A program made the translations under genes and the position numbers. From assembly GCF_000002425.4 (NCBI RefSeq), contig NC_037255.1, positions 4,629,477 to 4,693,476 of the forward strand: a stretch of 64,000 nt of DNA, given 5' to 3'. Origin of the DNA: Physcomitrium patens. Taxonomy: Eukaryota > Streptophyta > Bryopsida > Funariales > Funariaceae. Shown here piece after piece: positions 34,782 to 46,100 of the stretch (position 1 is the first letter of the stretch; every line of letters starts with the position of its first letter). The notes beneath the pieces were generated by a model that worked only from the letters and a program-made list of their open reading frames with translations, had not been told where the DNA came from and did no database searches.

Positions 34782-34866
34782 TCGAGTGAGAGGAGCAGCA
34801 ACTTGAGAGTAATTCTTGATGAAGATTCGATAGAAAATAGCAAAGCCAAGAAAGCATTGTACGTCT

Positions 34867-36249
34867 TCAAGAAAGCATTGTACGTCTAACTGTCTTCGGA
34901 TCCTCCCAAGACACGATTGCTTCCACCTTCTTGAGATCCATCTTCAAGCCTTCCATAGTTGCAATGAATCCCAAAAACTCCATCTCCATTTGGTGAAATA
35001 AACACTTCTCCAACTTAGCATATAATCTTCGCTTACGTAGTTTCTTCAAGACCAAACAAACGTGCTTTTCATGCTCTTCCTCATTTTTGGAAAATATCAA
35101 AATATCATCTAAGTAGATGACAACAAAATCATCAAGGTGCTCCCGAAAAATGTCATTCATCATATGTTGGAAGAATACTAGAGCATTGGTAACACCAAAG
35201 GGCATGACATTATATTCAAAGTGGCCATACCTTATATGGAATGCTGTCTTCCACTCATCTCTTTCTTTGATTTGTACGAGGTTATAAGCTCCTCTTAGAT
35301 CAATTTTTGTAAAGATCCTTGCATGTCCAAGTTGTTCTAAGAGACCAGAAATCAAGGGTAACGGGTAACGATTCTTCTTTGTTATCTTGTTGAAGCCTCG
35401 AAAGTCCACGCACATCTGTAACGAGCCATCTTTCTTCTTCACAAATAAGATGGGTGCCCTAGCTGATGATTTTGAATGACTGATGAAGTTCTTGGCTAGA
35501 TTCTCGTCGATGTACTTCCGCAACTCCGCCAACTCCGTCTGGGATAGATTGTAGATTAGGCCAAAAGATGGTTGTGCTTCTTCCTGCAAGTCTATGGCGC
35601 AATCATATGGTCGGTGTTCCGGTAGCATGTCGGCATTCTTCTTTTGAAACACATCTTTAAAATCCTTATATTGCTCCAGTATACTTGCTGTCGAGATCTT
35701 CTCTCCAGTAGTTGGAGCCGCATAAATGACAAATGGTGTGCCTTCCTTGGATGATCTTACAAACGCTCTTGCTCCAATGAATAAAGATTTTTCCATTCGG
35801 GATTTTCTACTAGGCTTGCTCTTGGATGATTTTGTGGAAAAGGTCATCTTCTCCAACCTCCAATCTATAGATGGGTTATGCTTTTCCAACCAGGAAAGAC
35901 CAAGAATAATATGATTTGATGGGGTTCTAATAATATTGAAAATAATATGGCTACTATGGCCCTTAAACGTCACTTCTATAGTTTTTGATTCATGAGTGAC
36001 ACTATCAGACAATAAAGGTCGCCCATCTATGACCTCAATGTGAACAGGTTTGGATATTTGTACTAGAGGGATCTTATGACGCTTCGCAAATTCTTTATCT
36101 AAGAAACAAGCAGATGATCTTGAATCTAATAATGCTAAAGTTCTTAGTTTTTGAGGGCCAATAAACAAAGGGATTGTAAAATAAAGGGCAAGTTGAGCGA
36201 AAAGAAAGGAACCTGATTGTTGTTGCGATAATTCATTGTCCAGTCGCAC
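34867..36249 (-). pseudogene. C2 protease-reverse transcriptase, 460 uninterrupted residues
   Basis: The longest open segment in the array. Protease at residues 35-135: LLDSRSSACFLDKEF (Asp42-Ser-Arg44, where Gly is expected) and IILGLSWL at 114-121. RT from about residue 225: linker PEHRPYDCAIDL, KKKDGSLQMCVDFRGFNK (271-288), FTKIDLRGAYN (313-323), YNVMPFGVTNA (346-356) and YLDD (379-382), intact. It ends at VEAIVSWEDPKTVRR; a 21-bp local duplication of AAAGCATTGTACGTCTTC-type sequence lies at the join to the next piece (34850-34892). The upstream gag/knuckle frame is offset. Confidence 0.9.
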
Positions 36250-36254
36250 GATTC

Positions 36255-36566
36255 CTATTGTGGCTCGGCATCCTCATTTTCCTGAACATACGTGCCCCAA
36301 GTCCTGACAATGCATCGATTTTGCTTCTTAGGACAGTTTCTAACTTTGTGGCCTTCTTTACCACAATATAAGAATAGACCTTCTTCCATATGATGCTTTT
36401 TTTCTTCTAGAGTAAGCGATTTCATACATATCGCATCAATTTGCATGTCTTCTATCTCTGAATGTGAATTCACGCTGCTTGTCGACATAGTTGGGGGTTG
36501 ACGAACCATATGTTGTCTTAAGCATTGGTCTTGGCAACGTTGGAATAGGTGGTTATCGCACTTCAT
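36255..36566 (-). pseudogene. C2 nucleocapsid zinc knuckle
   Basis: A 103-residue open piece ending the gag. It has the acidic HSEIEDMQIDAI stretch and the CCHC knuckle CGKEGHKVRNC preceded by LFLY. It ends at TAG 36252-36254, just ahead of the protease frame. Confidence 0.8.
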
Positions 36567-37280
36567 AGCTTGACTAATAGCTTCGTTGAATATTCACATA
36601 TTTGGAAGAGTTACCAGCAAATCCTTCACATCGTCCCTTAAATCCCAATAGAATTGACTCATCAATGCTTCTTCATTTCAATTGATGTTGCATGCTAGTT
36701 GCCTGAAATTTGATGCATAGACTGATGTAGAGCGCATCCCTTGTCATAGTGACCGGATCTTTGTTGTAGCCCATCGAACCTTATCGTGTTCACCAAATAC
36801 TTCCGCAAACGCCTCTAAAAAGGTTTCAAAGTTGTTTAGTATGGATGATTGTTTCTCAAACAAAGAAGCAAACCATGATAGAACTTGCTCTGTAAGTAAG
36901 GTTCCAACAAGCCTAACATGTGACTTCTCCGTTGGATAGCGTTCAAGCTATAAAACTGTTATCAACCTAATTTGATTGACAAATCCTCGAAACTTGGAAC
37001 GCATGCCATCGAACTTGTCCAAAAGGCTAACTTGGGGCTCTTTATGTTGTAGAATTAGCGGTGCTTGTCAAACCTGAGGTAAAGTTGCTTCTCTAAGTAT
37101 AGAAGTTTGAGGCTGGTGCAACCTAGAGTGTGCCATCCCAGATGCTCCATCATTATGAAGCCTTGCCACGACTCCTTTAATCTCTGTAGTTCTTTGTGAT
37201 AACGTAGCGAAGGTATTCATGATAGCATCCAACTTGGACTCCGAACTTTCTGTCATACTAATGTCTATGCCTCCGGCCAT
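36567..37280 (-). pseudogene. C2 gag
   Basis: Gag start at 37280 (MAGGIDISMTESSESKLDAIMNTFATL), open to 37068. C3 carries the same start and continues into PRVSLLDKFDGTRSKFGGFVNQI. The capsid part 37067-36567 is broken by several stops and frame changes. The protein would form the capsid shell. Confidence 0.8.
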
Positions 37281-37560
37281 TCTAAGAGAAGGACAAAAAT
37301 GACTCTACAACAAGACAATATTGGTATAGAGGGGGTACTCCGCAACCTCTAAAACGCCTTAAGAGCTTCAAAAAAAGGGGTAATCCACTCTCTCCAAGAA
37401 GAATAAGATTCAAATATTGTAATAAAAGAAGTATCAGTTTAGAGGAGGGTAATCCGCAACCTCTAAAATGCTAGTATACCTTCAAGCAGAGAGATAATCT
37501 ATACTCTAACGAGGAGGAAACTAGCTCTGATATCAGAGGAGTTCTTCAGTCTTGACAAAC
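37281..37560 (-). other. C2 leader with primer-binding site
   Basis: Untranslated leader. At 37517-37536 the minus strand reads TGATATCAGAGCTAGTTTCC, close to the initiator tRNA-Met site TGGTATCAGAGCCAGGTTTC, 24 nt from the LTR. The core CTCTGATATCAGAG (37526-37539) is a perfect palindrome. Two similar blocks with GGTACTCCGCAACCTCTAAAA and GGTAATCCGCAACCTCTAAAA occur at 37336 and 37449. Confidence 0.7.
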
Positions 37561-38037
37561 TGTCATGGACAGAAGAATATAGGCTCAAGATCTTAAAAGA
37601 AGTTCAACAAGAACTAGCAAGAACTAGATTAATCAGATGAATACAAGAACAACACCAAAGAGATGAGCTAGAGCTCCAAGAGATGTGTTGTTGAGACTGA
37701 AGAACTCTTCAGCCTCGATTCTAATATATACTCCTATTTAGGAAGCTTCTTAAGTAACTTCCACCAACTAGAAAGCTTCTCAAGCAACTTCCACCAACTA
37801 GGAAATTTCTTAAGCAACTTCCACCAACTAGGAAGCTTTTTAAGCAACTTCCACCAACTAGAAAGCTTCTCAAGCAACTTCCATCAACTAGGAAGCTTCT
37901 CAAGCAACTTCCACCAACTAAAAATCTTTTCAAGGAACTTCCATCAACTAGGAAACTTCTAGAAGGTTCCAGAGACTTACTTCTAGAAGGTTCTAGAAAC
38001 TTGTCTCTAGAAGGTTCTAAGTATTATGTCCCTAACA
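37561..38037 (-). repeat. LTR shared by C2 and C3 (477 bp, seven 30-bp units)
   Basis: C2 leader on one side (37560) and a C3 polypurine tract on the other (38038), so this single LTR closes C2 and opens C3. Seven 30-bp units at about 37738-37950. Heat-shock-type pentamers GGAAA CTTCT AGAAG GTTCC at 37951-37970 and CTTCT AGAAG GTTCT AGAAA at 37980-37999. On the minus strand a TATATATTAG box lies downstream at about 37727. Confidence 0.92.
37951..37999 (-). promoter_or_regulatory. Predicted heat-shock element cluster in C2/C3 LTR
   Basis: Two blocks of four contiguous alternating nGAAn/nTTCn pentamers, at 37951-37970 and 37980-37999. Three contiguous units are enough to define a heat-shock factor site. 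The cluster lies in U3, upstream of the TATA-like box in the element's own orientation. Function is inferred, not shown. Confidence 0.7.
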
Positions 38038-38607
38038 TCACCCCCTCCTTTAGCTTCGAGGTCTCTGAGAAGCAATATTATTGTTAATCAGTACCAATGC
38101 AAGAAAATGTAGATCTGTTGCATCACGTCTGCTATGAACTCCAACTGTTGTTCATGAGGCAAGTGGTTCATCGGCCCTTGAAGCCAATGGTAGAGGTCCA
38201 CGCCTTTGACTTCTGATCAAGTATGAACTTTCGTGTCTTCATTGTAAAATTATCCTGCAAACACGCCTTCTGGCTGACCATCGTAAGCAGGCTCGAATTC
38301 AAATACAATCACTAGTGATAGGTTACTCGGTATCCTCCATCGTTGTCGTGGTATAGGCGGTTTTTCATCTCGAGGTCGCCTTCGTGAGCTAGTCGATTGA
38401 GATAAACTGACAGGCATAGTATCTATCTTTTGGCTATCCATATCACAAGGCTATTGAAAAAATTCTACTTTATCAACTACGAGTTTTGGTGGTGCTCTCC
38501 TCCTTTCTTATATTCTTGTGTGAGCAAGCTTCAGAAGAAAGCTATCGTCGAACCGGATTAGGTTTATGAGGATGTTGTTGATGAAACTCCTATACCTTTT
38601 TTAATGT
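38038..38607 (-). other. C3 3' tail, left of inserted B element
   Basis: Begins with the polypurine tract of C3 (minus strand AAAGGAGGGGGTGA against the LTR) and continues through the non-coding tail to the chromodomain edge, where the mosaic B element is inserted. C3 resumes at 44659. Confidence 0.85.
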
Positions 38608-39747
38608 TGTCGTGTTGTAACACGAGTATACCATGAAAATATAAAGAAAGGGGACTTTTATTAATGTTCAGTTACCTCGAATATTGGGAGCAACGACCAA
38701 CTCCAGTACAAACACTGAGAGGCCAGGTTCTGTCACCCCGTCACAATCGATCAGGGCATACTTACCAGTAACGAAATGCTCCATTTGAGTCCAATAATGG
38801 GAGTCAACAGAATTGAAAGGACTAAATCAATGACTGAGCCAATCTGACACGAAGGACCAATTTTACCCAATTACGGGAACATCCAGGTCTTACTACGGGC
38901 CTTTTAGCCAATATGAGACCTGACTTGGTCGGACAATCCAATGCGGTCCAATTACGAGGCTCCGATTCTGTTTCAGGTTGTTCCATTCTTTGTGCCATTC
39001 TGAGAAACTTCCTTTCGGTAAAACGATCTCATAAAGGTAAAAATGGAGGAGAAAGCTTGGGCGGCGGAGCCAATTCCGTATTTAAGACGGAAGATTGAAG
39101 AAATATAGAAGCTAGGATTTGAAAGAGGGAGAATTAGGATTAAAGGAGAGGATAGGTTAAGAAATGAAAAAGGAAGAGAATTAGGGTTTTTTAAAAGATC
39201 GAAGAGCTAGCTTCAATCTTCGAGGGAGGGAGAAAAAAGACAAAGAATTGGGGTTTTTTTTTTCTTCATAGGATTTTGCGAAGACTGAGGCAATCATTGC
39301 TAAAGTCAGTGTTGTACTAGTGAATCAGGACTTTAATGAAGTGGGTGTGATTACTCTTGACTGTTTTGTGAAATCAAAGTAACGTCTGTGATTGAAGAAT
39401 TAAAAGGGTGTCTATAGGATTGAGTATGTGGAGTGAATGAAAATTTTTGGGTTAATCTAACAAGACAGCCAGTGAATACAAGGTCGTGAGTATAGAACGG
39501 TATCGAAGATTAGCAGATTGGGTTGTTTGGGGTTCTCTGTAACGTCTAGAGACCTATCAGTTGAGGCAAAAAGGACTTCGACGAGCACTCGAAGGACATC
39601 TGTATAGATTTACGGTGTATTTTTACAATCGTTTATATTCCAACAGTCAATAACCGATAGACTGCTTGAATATTAGCAAATCTCCATACTACCTTTTACA
39701 ACCAGATGCGCGGTGCGTTCTTGAGCAGGAAAGCATGTAATACGACA
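38608..39747 (+). repeat. B2 5' LTR (type 1)
   Basis: 1140 bp, TGTCGTGTTG to AATACGACA. Type 1 is marked by CCATGAAAATATAAAG after the start and resembles the LTR at 51694. It holds one copy of the block around GACATCCAGG/TATGAGACCTG that is doubled in other copies. Confidence 0.9.
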
Positions 39748-39751
39748 CAAG

Positions 39752-39769
39752 TGGTGAACCCGACGTGAA
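39752..39769 (+). other. B2 primer-binding site candidate
   Basis: TGGTGAACCCGACGTGAA begins four bases after the LTR, the normal place and TGG start for a tRNA 3'-end primer site. The tRNA was not identified with confidence; a Lys-type site (TGGCGCCCAACGTGG) is the nearest thought. Confidence 0.6.
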
Positions 39770-39797
39770 TGTTTGAGGTGGAAGGTATTCGATTTGT

Positions 39798-40418
39798 TTG
39801 ATTTTATTTTTATTTTTATGGAAAATAAAAATAAAAATTTTGAAGGATCCTATTGTGGATGAATTTGCTGAGGCGTTTGCTGGAAGGGCGATCTATTCAA
39901 TGGATGATTTGTATCCAGGTTATGATCAATTTCAACTTGCCGAAGGAAGTAGAGATATGACAACGATGAGGACACCGCTTGGATTGGTTAGAATGTGCAC
40001 TCTTCCTCAAGGCGCGACCAACTCAGTTGCGCATATGATGAATGGGATGAATAAGGTATTGAGAGATTTTATTCCGGAAAAGACTATGCCTTTTCTGGAT
40101 GATGTTCCTATAAAAGGGTGCACAGAAGGAGACAAGGATGAAACTTTAGATACGAGGGGGTGTCGCAGATATGTTGTTGAACATATACAAGATTGTGAAA
40201 AGATTTTAACTCGGCTTGGAGAAGTTCATCTTACATTATCGGATATGAAGTCCGTATTTGGAGTGCGAGAGGTTGTAATTGTTGGATATTTATGCGGATC
40301 TTACGGAAGAAAACCAGATCCGACTAAAGTTGATACAATTGGAAGGATGAAAGAGGATTGTGGTTCTTTAACAAAGGTTCGCAGGTTTTTGGGTGCATGT
40401 GTATTTTATCGAATCTAG
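39798..40418 (+). pseudogene. B2 reverse transcriptase, N-terminally deleted
   Basis: A 206-residue open piece. RT starts abruptly at DPIVDEFAEAFAG, matching the middle of D2 RT (GPIVDEVAEQFAG at 57301), so gag, protease and the RT fingers are deleted. It has YPGYDQFQLAEGSRDMTTMRTPLGL, TLPQGATNSVAHMMN and FLDDVPIKG (active-site FLDD intact), then LGACVFYRI and a TAG at 40416 where D2 has Trp. The next 27 codons before the RNase H piece stay in frame. Confidence 0.88.
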
Positions 40419-41117
40419 ATCCCTCATTTTGCTCACATAGCGGATCCATTATATGAACTGTTACGCAAGAGTTACCGATTTGAATGGGAAGAAAGGCATA
40501 TTCAGGCAATGCAAAGATTGAAGAAATTATTGATGTCACCTCCAATATTGAGGAAGGTCGATTATAAGTGCAATAGACCAGTGATTCTTACTGTAGACGC
40601 TAGTCCAATTGCCGTTGGATGGACTGTGGGTCAAGATGATTCAAATGGGAGTAGATTTGCAGTTCGATTTAGGGCTAAAGTTTTAAGTATTCATCAGCGT
40701 GCATATTCGCATGTCAAAAGAGAACTTTAGGGAGTCGTTTCGGCTATGAAAGCTGAAAAGGACTATTTGATTGGGGCAGTAGTAGTAATTGAAACAGATT
40801 GCTTGCCATTGCTTGGAATGATTACTAACTGTTCAACGCCAGATATTGCAATGTTGAGATGGATTGCTTATATTAAGTCACTAAATCCAGAATTTAAGCA
40901 TATCACTGGAAAGGACAATTTAGTAGCAGACATGCTATCTCGAGCAAGATACGAGAGGGAGGACGAAATGGTTGAAGACATTGATGATGTCGGATTGAAA
41001 TTCTATTCAATATCAAATCTCAACAGAGAAGACAAGCTATTTCTTGAAGAATCTTATGAAGGAGAATTATTGGATATTGGTCATTATTTGAATACCTTGT
41101 CTAAGCAGGAGAATTAG
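40419..41117 (+). pseudogene. B2 RNase H and connection
   Basis: The same reading frame continues through TAG 40728 and TAG 41115 (both Trp in D2 or B6). RNase H shows ILTVDASPIAVGWTVGQ (Asp), FRAKVLSIHQRAYSHVKREL (Glu) and VVIETDCLPLLGMI with CSTPDIAMLRWIAYIKSLNPEFKHITGKDNLVADMLSRA (further Asp residues and the terminal motif). An acidic spacer follows. Frame maintained throughout. Confidence 0.88.
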
Positions 41118-42508
41118 TCTACAGAAAAATTCAAACAAATAAGAAAAAAGGCATATGGATTTTTACTTCGAGATGGATTCTTATGGAAGAGACCGAAGAA
41201 AGGAATTGGGATGCCACAACGAGTGATAGGCAATAGGGAAGAAAAACTAAAATTATTAAAGGAGTTTCATGATAGTTTATGGGCAGGCCATAGAGGAATC
41301 TGGGCTACTTTTGCTAAACTCAAGGAACGATATTGGTGGAAAAATATGTATCGAGATGTGCTCTTATTTGTAGAGTCATGTGAAATCTGTCAATCGTATT
41401 CTAATATCCGACATCGAGATGGGCTTCATCCTACGTATCCTCTGACTATTCATTTTAAATGGGTTGTTGATTTGGTTATTATGCCGGTTGGGTTATGGCA
41501 GATGAGATATTTGGTTTTAGCTCGTGAAGATTTATCAAATCAAGTAGAAGGAAGAGCATTGAGGACAAAATCTATAGAGGGGATTTGTAGGTTTTTGCTT
41601 GAAGATGTCATTTGCCATTACGGGTGCGTAGGAAAAATCATTGCAGATCATGGAGAATTAAATGCACAAGAAGCTCGTAAGTTCTTTGAAAGATGTGGAG
41701 TTAAACTATCACTGACTATTGCTTATAATCCGGAAGGGAATGCGAAAAGCGAACGCGGTCACCCGCCGATTGTGAAAGCATTGGTTAAAGCTTGTAATGG
41801 GAAAGTTAAAGAGTGGCCACGGCTTTTGTCATTTACATTATGGGCTGATCGAACAACACATAGCTCGGTGAAAGGATATATGCCAGTAGAACTTATGACA
41901 GGTCAAAAACCAATTATACCGATTGAAGAAAAGGTACTTACTTGGAGTATGCTACCTTGGGAAGATGGATTGACAAGAGAAGAACTTCTAGCTATTAGGA
42001 TTCGACAATTGGAGCAAAGAACGGAAGATGTCCAAATAGCATTGGGAAGGTTAAAAAGAGCAAGGTTACAAAACAAGGCACGATTCGATAAGCAACATCG
42101 ATTGAGACCAAAAGCAATCCAGGAAGGTGACTGGATACTTGTTTATGACAATAGTCTGGATAATCAACATAGTACTTTGCGGAAATTTTCAAAACGTTGG
42201 TTTGGACCATATGTTGTAACAACTGTTCATGATAATGCGACTTACTCTTTACGGGAGTTAGATGGTACAAAATTGAAAATACCAATTGCAGGGAAGAGAG
42301 TAAAAATATTTAAATGAAGACACGCAGAGATGAATATGAAAGACCTTAATGAAGGTACAGAGATTCCACAGCAAAAAGATGAAAGTGATATGGATAATGA
42401 AGGTGACGAAGACGAACTGGACAAAGACGTAGGGGATATATTCAGAATCAAACAGCAATTGGGTAAATTGGTGCATACCGGAGGATGCACAGGTTCAGAG
42501 GGGGTGGA
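41118..42508 (+). pseudogene. B2 integrase and acidic tail
   Basis: The open piece 41211-42317 (368 residues) has HHCC zinc site His20, His27, Cys57, Cys60 and catalytic Asp87 (VVDLVIMP), Asp146 (ADHGEL) and Glu181 (KSERGHPP), all present. Characteristic blocks are AREDLSNQVEGRALR, ALVKACNGK, LWADRTTHSSVKGYMPVELMTGQKP, and a C-terminal KRWFGPYVVTTVHDNATYSLRELDG. After TGA 42315 (CGA in B6) the frame continues with an acidic tail (DESDMDNEGDEDELDKD). No chromodomain is seen. Confidence 0.9.
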
Positions 42509-43844
42509 TGTCGTGTTGTAACACGAGTATACAGTGAAAATAAAAAGAAAGGGGAATTTTATTAATATTCAGTTACCTCGAATATTGGGAGCATCGACCA
42601 ACTTTAGTCCAAATACTGAGTGGTCAAGTTCAGTCACTGCGTTACAGTCAGCCAGGGCATACTGAAATGCTCCATTCGATTCCAATAACGGGAGTCAGCA
42701 GGAAGAGAAGGACCAATTCACACGACGGGTTCGAAGAGCCAATTGGATCCAATTTCGAGAATCCAATCTGGGTCCTCTTATCCAATATGAGACCTGAATT
42801 GGCCGGTCAACCCAATGCAGTTTAATTATGGAAAATCCAAGTCTTACTACAGATCTTAGTCAATCTGACGTGAGGACAAATTTGACCCAATTACGGGAAC
42901 ATCCAGGTTACTACTGGACTCTTATCCAATATGAGACCTGAATTGGTCGGGCGAGTCAATGTGGTCCCGATTACGGAGTTCGATTCTGTTTCAGGCTGTC
43001 CTGTTCTCTGTGCCGTTTCAGGGAACGTTGTTTTCGATAAATGGATTTCTTAAAGGTAAAAACGGAGGAGAAAGCTCTGACGGCGAGAGCCAATTTTGGA
43101 TCCAAGCTTGACGGTGGGAGCCAATTCCGGATCTAAGACGGAAGATTGAAGAAATTCAAAGGATAAGGTTATGGGGGATATAGTTTTGAAGAGGGGGGGT
43201 TTTTTTTTTTTTCTCTAGGAATCGGGGGGAGCTAGTTTTCAAGCTTTTGCAAGGTTACTAGTTCGGTTTTCATTGGAGGTTTTTGAAGATCAAAGAGATT
43301 AGAGAGAGGAGCTTCATGCTTCAGGTTGGGGAAGGAAAGACAGAGAATTTGGATTTTTCTTCTTCGTAGAGTTTTGGGAAGGCTGAGGCAATCACTGCTG
43401 AAGTCAGTATTGTAATGGTGAATCGAGATTTTTAATGAAGTGGGTTTGAATACTCTTGACTGTTTTGTGAAATCGAGTTACGTCTGTGATTGAAGGATTA
43501 AAAGGGCGTCTATAGGATTGAGTATGCGGAGTGAATGAAATTTATTGGGTTAATCTAACAAGAGAGTCAGTGGATACAAGATCGTAAGTACAAAGCGGTA
43601 TTGAAGATTAACAGTTTGGGTTGTTCGGGGTTCTCTGTAACGTCTAGAGACCTACCGGCTGGGGCAAAAAAGGCTTCGACAAGCAGTCGAAGAGCATCCG
43701 TATAGATTTACGGTACATTGTTGCAGTCGTTTATATTCCAGCAGTCAAAACTGATAGACTGCTTGACTATCGACGAATCTCCATACTACCTTCTACAGCT
43801 AGACGCCCGACGCGTTCTCGAGCAGGAAAGCACGTAATATGACA
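42509..43844 (+). repeat. B3 3' LTR (type 2)
   Basis: 1336 bp, preceded by the polypurine tract AGAGGGGGTGGA. Starts TGTCGTGTTG, ends AATATGACA. Type 2 is marked by ACAGTGAAAATAAAAAG. Close match to 62940-64000. It holds two tandem copies (about 42735-42960) of a block with TATGAGACCTGAATTGG and CCCAAT, and a G/T homopolymer run at 43193-43213. Confidence 0.88.
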
Positions 43845-44658
43845 GCGGTCCAATTACGGGGCTCCGATTCCGTTTGAGGCTGTTCCGTTCTTTGTGCCAT
43901 TTCGGGAACGTCCTTTCGGTACAAGGATTTCTTAAAGGTAAAAATGAGGAAGAAAGCTCGGATGGCGGAGCCAATTCTAGATCCAAGACGGAAGATTGAA
44001 GAAATTCAGAGGCTAGAGTTTGAAAGAGAGAGAATTAAGGTTAAAGGGGAGGATAGGTTAAGAAATGAAAAGGAAGGAGAATCAAGGTTTTTTAAAAGGT
44101 CGGAGAGCTAGCTTTATACTTCAGGGGAGGGAAGGAGGGGAGAAAAAAAAGACAGAGAATTGGGATTTTTTTTTCTTCATAGGGTTTTGGGAAGACTGAG
44201 GCAATCATTGCTGAAAGTCAGTGTTGTACTAGTGAATCGGGATTTTAATGAAGTGGGTGTGATTACTCTTGATTGTTTTGTGAAATCAAAGTTACGTCTC
44301 TGATTAAAGAATTAAAAGGGTATCTATAGGATTGAGTATGTGGAGTGAATGAAAATTTTTGGGTTAATTTAATAAGACAGTCAGTGAATATAAGATCATG
44401 AATATAGAGCGGTATCAGAGATTAGCAGATTGGGTTGTTCGCGGTTCTCTGTAACGTCTAGAGACCTATTAACTAGGACAAAAAGGATTTTGGCGAGCAG
44501 TCAAGGGACATCCATATAGATTTACGATATATTCTTGTAATCATCTATATTCCAATAGTCAAAAACTGATAGACTGCTTGAATATTACCGAATCTCCATA
44601 CTACCTTCTACAGCTAGACGCCCGGTGTATTCTCAAGCAAGAAAGCATGTAATACGAC
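43845..44658 (+). repeat. 3' portion of a type-1 B LTR
   Basis: Begins at GCGGTCCAATTACGGGG, equivalent to 38942 in the type-1 LTR, and runs to AATACGACA. It abuts the type-2 LTR without a full start, so it is the remnant of a type-1 3' LTR left after a switch to type 2. Followed directly by C3 chromodomain sequence. Confidence 0.85.
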
Positions 44659-45330
44659 AACGCATTGGCAAGATTTTTAGCTGGTTTCCACGTTCGCTTA
44701 TTAATGTCGTAGCCGCACCAATGAACAAGATACTCCAACTTGCCCCATCTTTGCCGTGAATCCAACACCTTTTTGACCTCGTATTTTTTGTGGTTCTCGA
44801 TCTCAACACTAGGTGGCGGACATTGCACTCTTCCACGAAAGGACGACTCTCAATAAGGCTCCAACAGAGAAACATGAAAGATTGGATGTACCTTCATAGA
44901 AGCCGGTAATTCTAGACGGTATGCCACTAGATTGATTTGCTTCTGGATGATAAATGGTCCCAATCTTCGATAGTCCAACTTATCACATGGTCGCTTGGTC
45001 TTGATATTCCATTGAAGAAGCCATACTTTATTTTCAATTTTGAAAGTAGGTGCTTGATTTCGAAATCTATTTGCACACGCTTTGTAGGATTCTTGAGCGG
45101 ATTGTAATTGAAGCTTTAACGTAGTTTGAAGCTCTGATAGTTCCTTCGCAAATCTTTCAGCTGCTGGATTGTTATTTGTTGACGAACTCAATAAATCAAG
45201 CTTTGGATGATATCCATAGTTAGCAAAGAATGGTGTATATTGAGTCGACGCATGGAGGGTGTTGTTATATGCAAACTCGGCTAGTGGCAGATATGCGATC
45301 CAATCGTCTTGCTGATAGTTGATGCTGCAT
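44659..45330 (-). pseudogene. C3 chromodomain and integrase C-terminus
   Basis: The chromodomain reads CPPPSVEIENHKKYEVKKVLDS, LEYLVHWCGYDINKRTW and KPAKNLANA, with the Trp that C2 and C4 have lost; its last turn is cut by the B insertion. Upstream, 45191-44850 (113 residues) is nearly identical to the C2 and C4 integrase C-terminus. Confidence 0.87.
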
Positions 45331-46100
45331 CATAAGTATTGTTCCAAGACTTAGTTCAGCCGTTCCATTTGGTTGTCAGTTTGAGGATGGAAAGCCGAAG
45401 AAAGCTTGATATCCACCTTCAATATCTCAAAAAGAGATCTCAAAAATTTTGATATGAATTGGGTTCCTCGATCTGATACGATATCATCTGGTAGTCCATG
45501 ATATCGATACACATTATCGAGAAAGAGCCTTGCTGTGACTTCACTGGACGATGTCTTCTTGCAAGGAACAAAGTGTGCCATCTTTATAAGCCGATCTGCC
45601 ACGACAAAGATGCTATTAAATGAGTTCGATGATGGCAGGTCCGTGATGAAGTCCATGGAAATTGAAGACCATGGTCGACGTGGAATCAGCAATGGTTGTA
45701 GAAGTCCATAAGGGCGATGTCGAGGATTCTTGAATCTTTAACAAATATCGTAGGAGAGGACAAAATCTTTCACATCCTTCCACATTTGGAACCACCAAAA
45801 ATCTTGAGAAATAAGCTCCAAGGTCTTATTGAATCTAAAATGTCCCGCGGTTGGAAAATCATGGCGAGATTGAAGAACTCGGAGTCATGCTAGTCCTTTT
45901 AGAATATACAATCGCTCCTCAAAGTATAAAAGATCTCCCTCCACCTTGAACTTATCATCATTGGTACTCTGCTTGATATCAATGGCTACTAGATCTTCAA
46001 TGGTCATGGCACGTATCTGGTTCAGGAAGTCAACATCAATTGATAAAATAGTAGCGCAAAGCCAAAAATGCTCAGGCTTCAACAACGTAGTACATTGTTG
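45331..46100 (-). pseudogene. C3 integrase core
   Basis: The open piece 45692-45351 has SMDFITDL, SDRGTQF and QMERLN, the complete triad, then the TAA and TGA shared with C2 and C4. The N-terminal zinc region up to 46100 is frameshifted, with an open fragment at 46085-45885. Confidence 0.85.

Larger units (their letters stand above)
31840..38037 (-). mobile_element. Chromovirus C2, first unit of a tandem array
   Basis: A minus-strand Ty3/gypsy element with 3' LTR 31840-32256 and 5' LTR 37561-38037. The internal region has gag, zinc knuckle, protease, RT, RNase H, integrase and chromodomain. Its 5' LTR is at the same time the 3' LTR of C3: a C3 polypurine tract abuts its far side. It retains the longest open pol segment of the window (460 residues). 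It is related to C1 but in a distinct subfamily with a different LTR. Confidence 0.9.
38608..44658 (+). mobile_element. Mosaic family-B element inside C3
   Basis: A plus-strand insertion with a 5' LTR (38608-39747), an internal region lacking gag, protease and the RT N-terminus, a 3' LTR of a different B subtype (42509-43844), and then the 3' part of a type-1 LTR (43845-44658). The flanks ATGT and ACGC, compared with GCGC at the empty site in C2, fit one 4-bp duplication around the whole composite. The mosaic LTRs imply recombination or template switching between B subtypes. Cannot encode a complete machinery. Confidence 0.8.

Noticed and set aside
37721-37933. Open frame made of decapeptide repeats (LVGGSCLRSF-like) on the minus strand
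   Set aside because: It is the translation of the 30-bp LTR minisatellite; the frame exists because 30 is divisible by three. Sister LTRs with other unit numbers do not keep it.
37738-37950. CRISPR-like array of 30-bp repeats
   Set aside because: Units are directly adjacent with no spacers, vary between copies and lie inside an LTR of a eukaryotic retroelement.
42242-42490. Serine-rich minus-strand frames opposite the B integrase tail (also at 62673)
   Set aside because: They mirror the acidic GAT/GAA-rich tail on the plus strand and carry no domain; conservation follows from the plus-strand gene.
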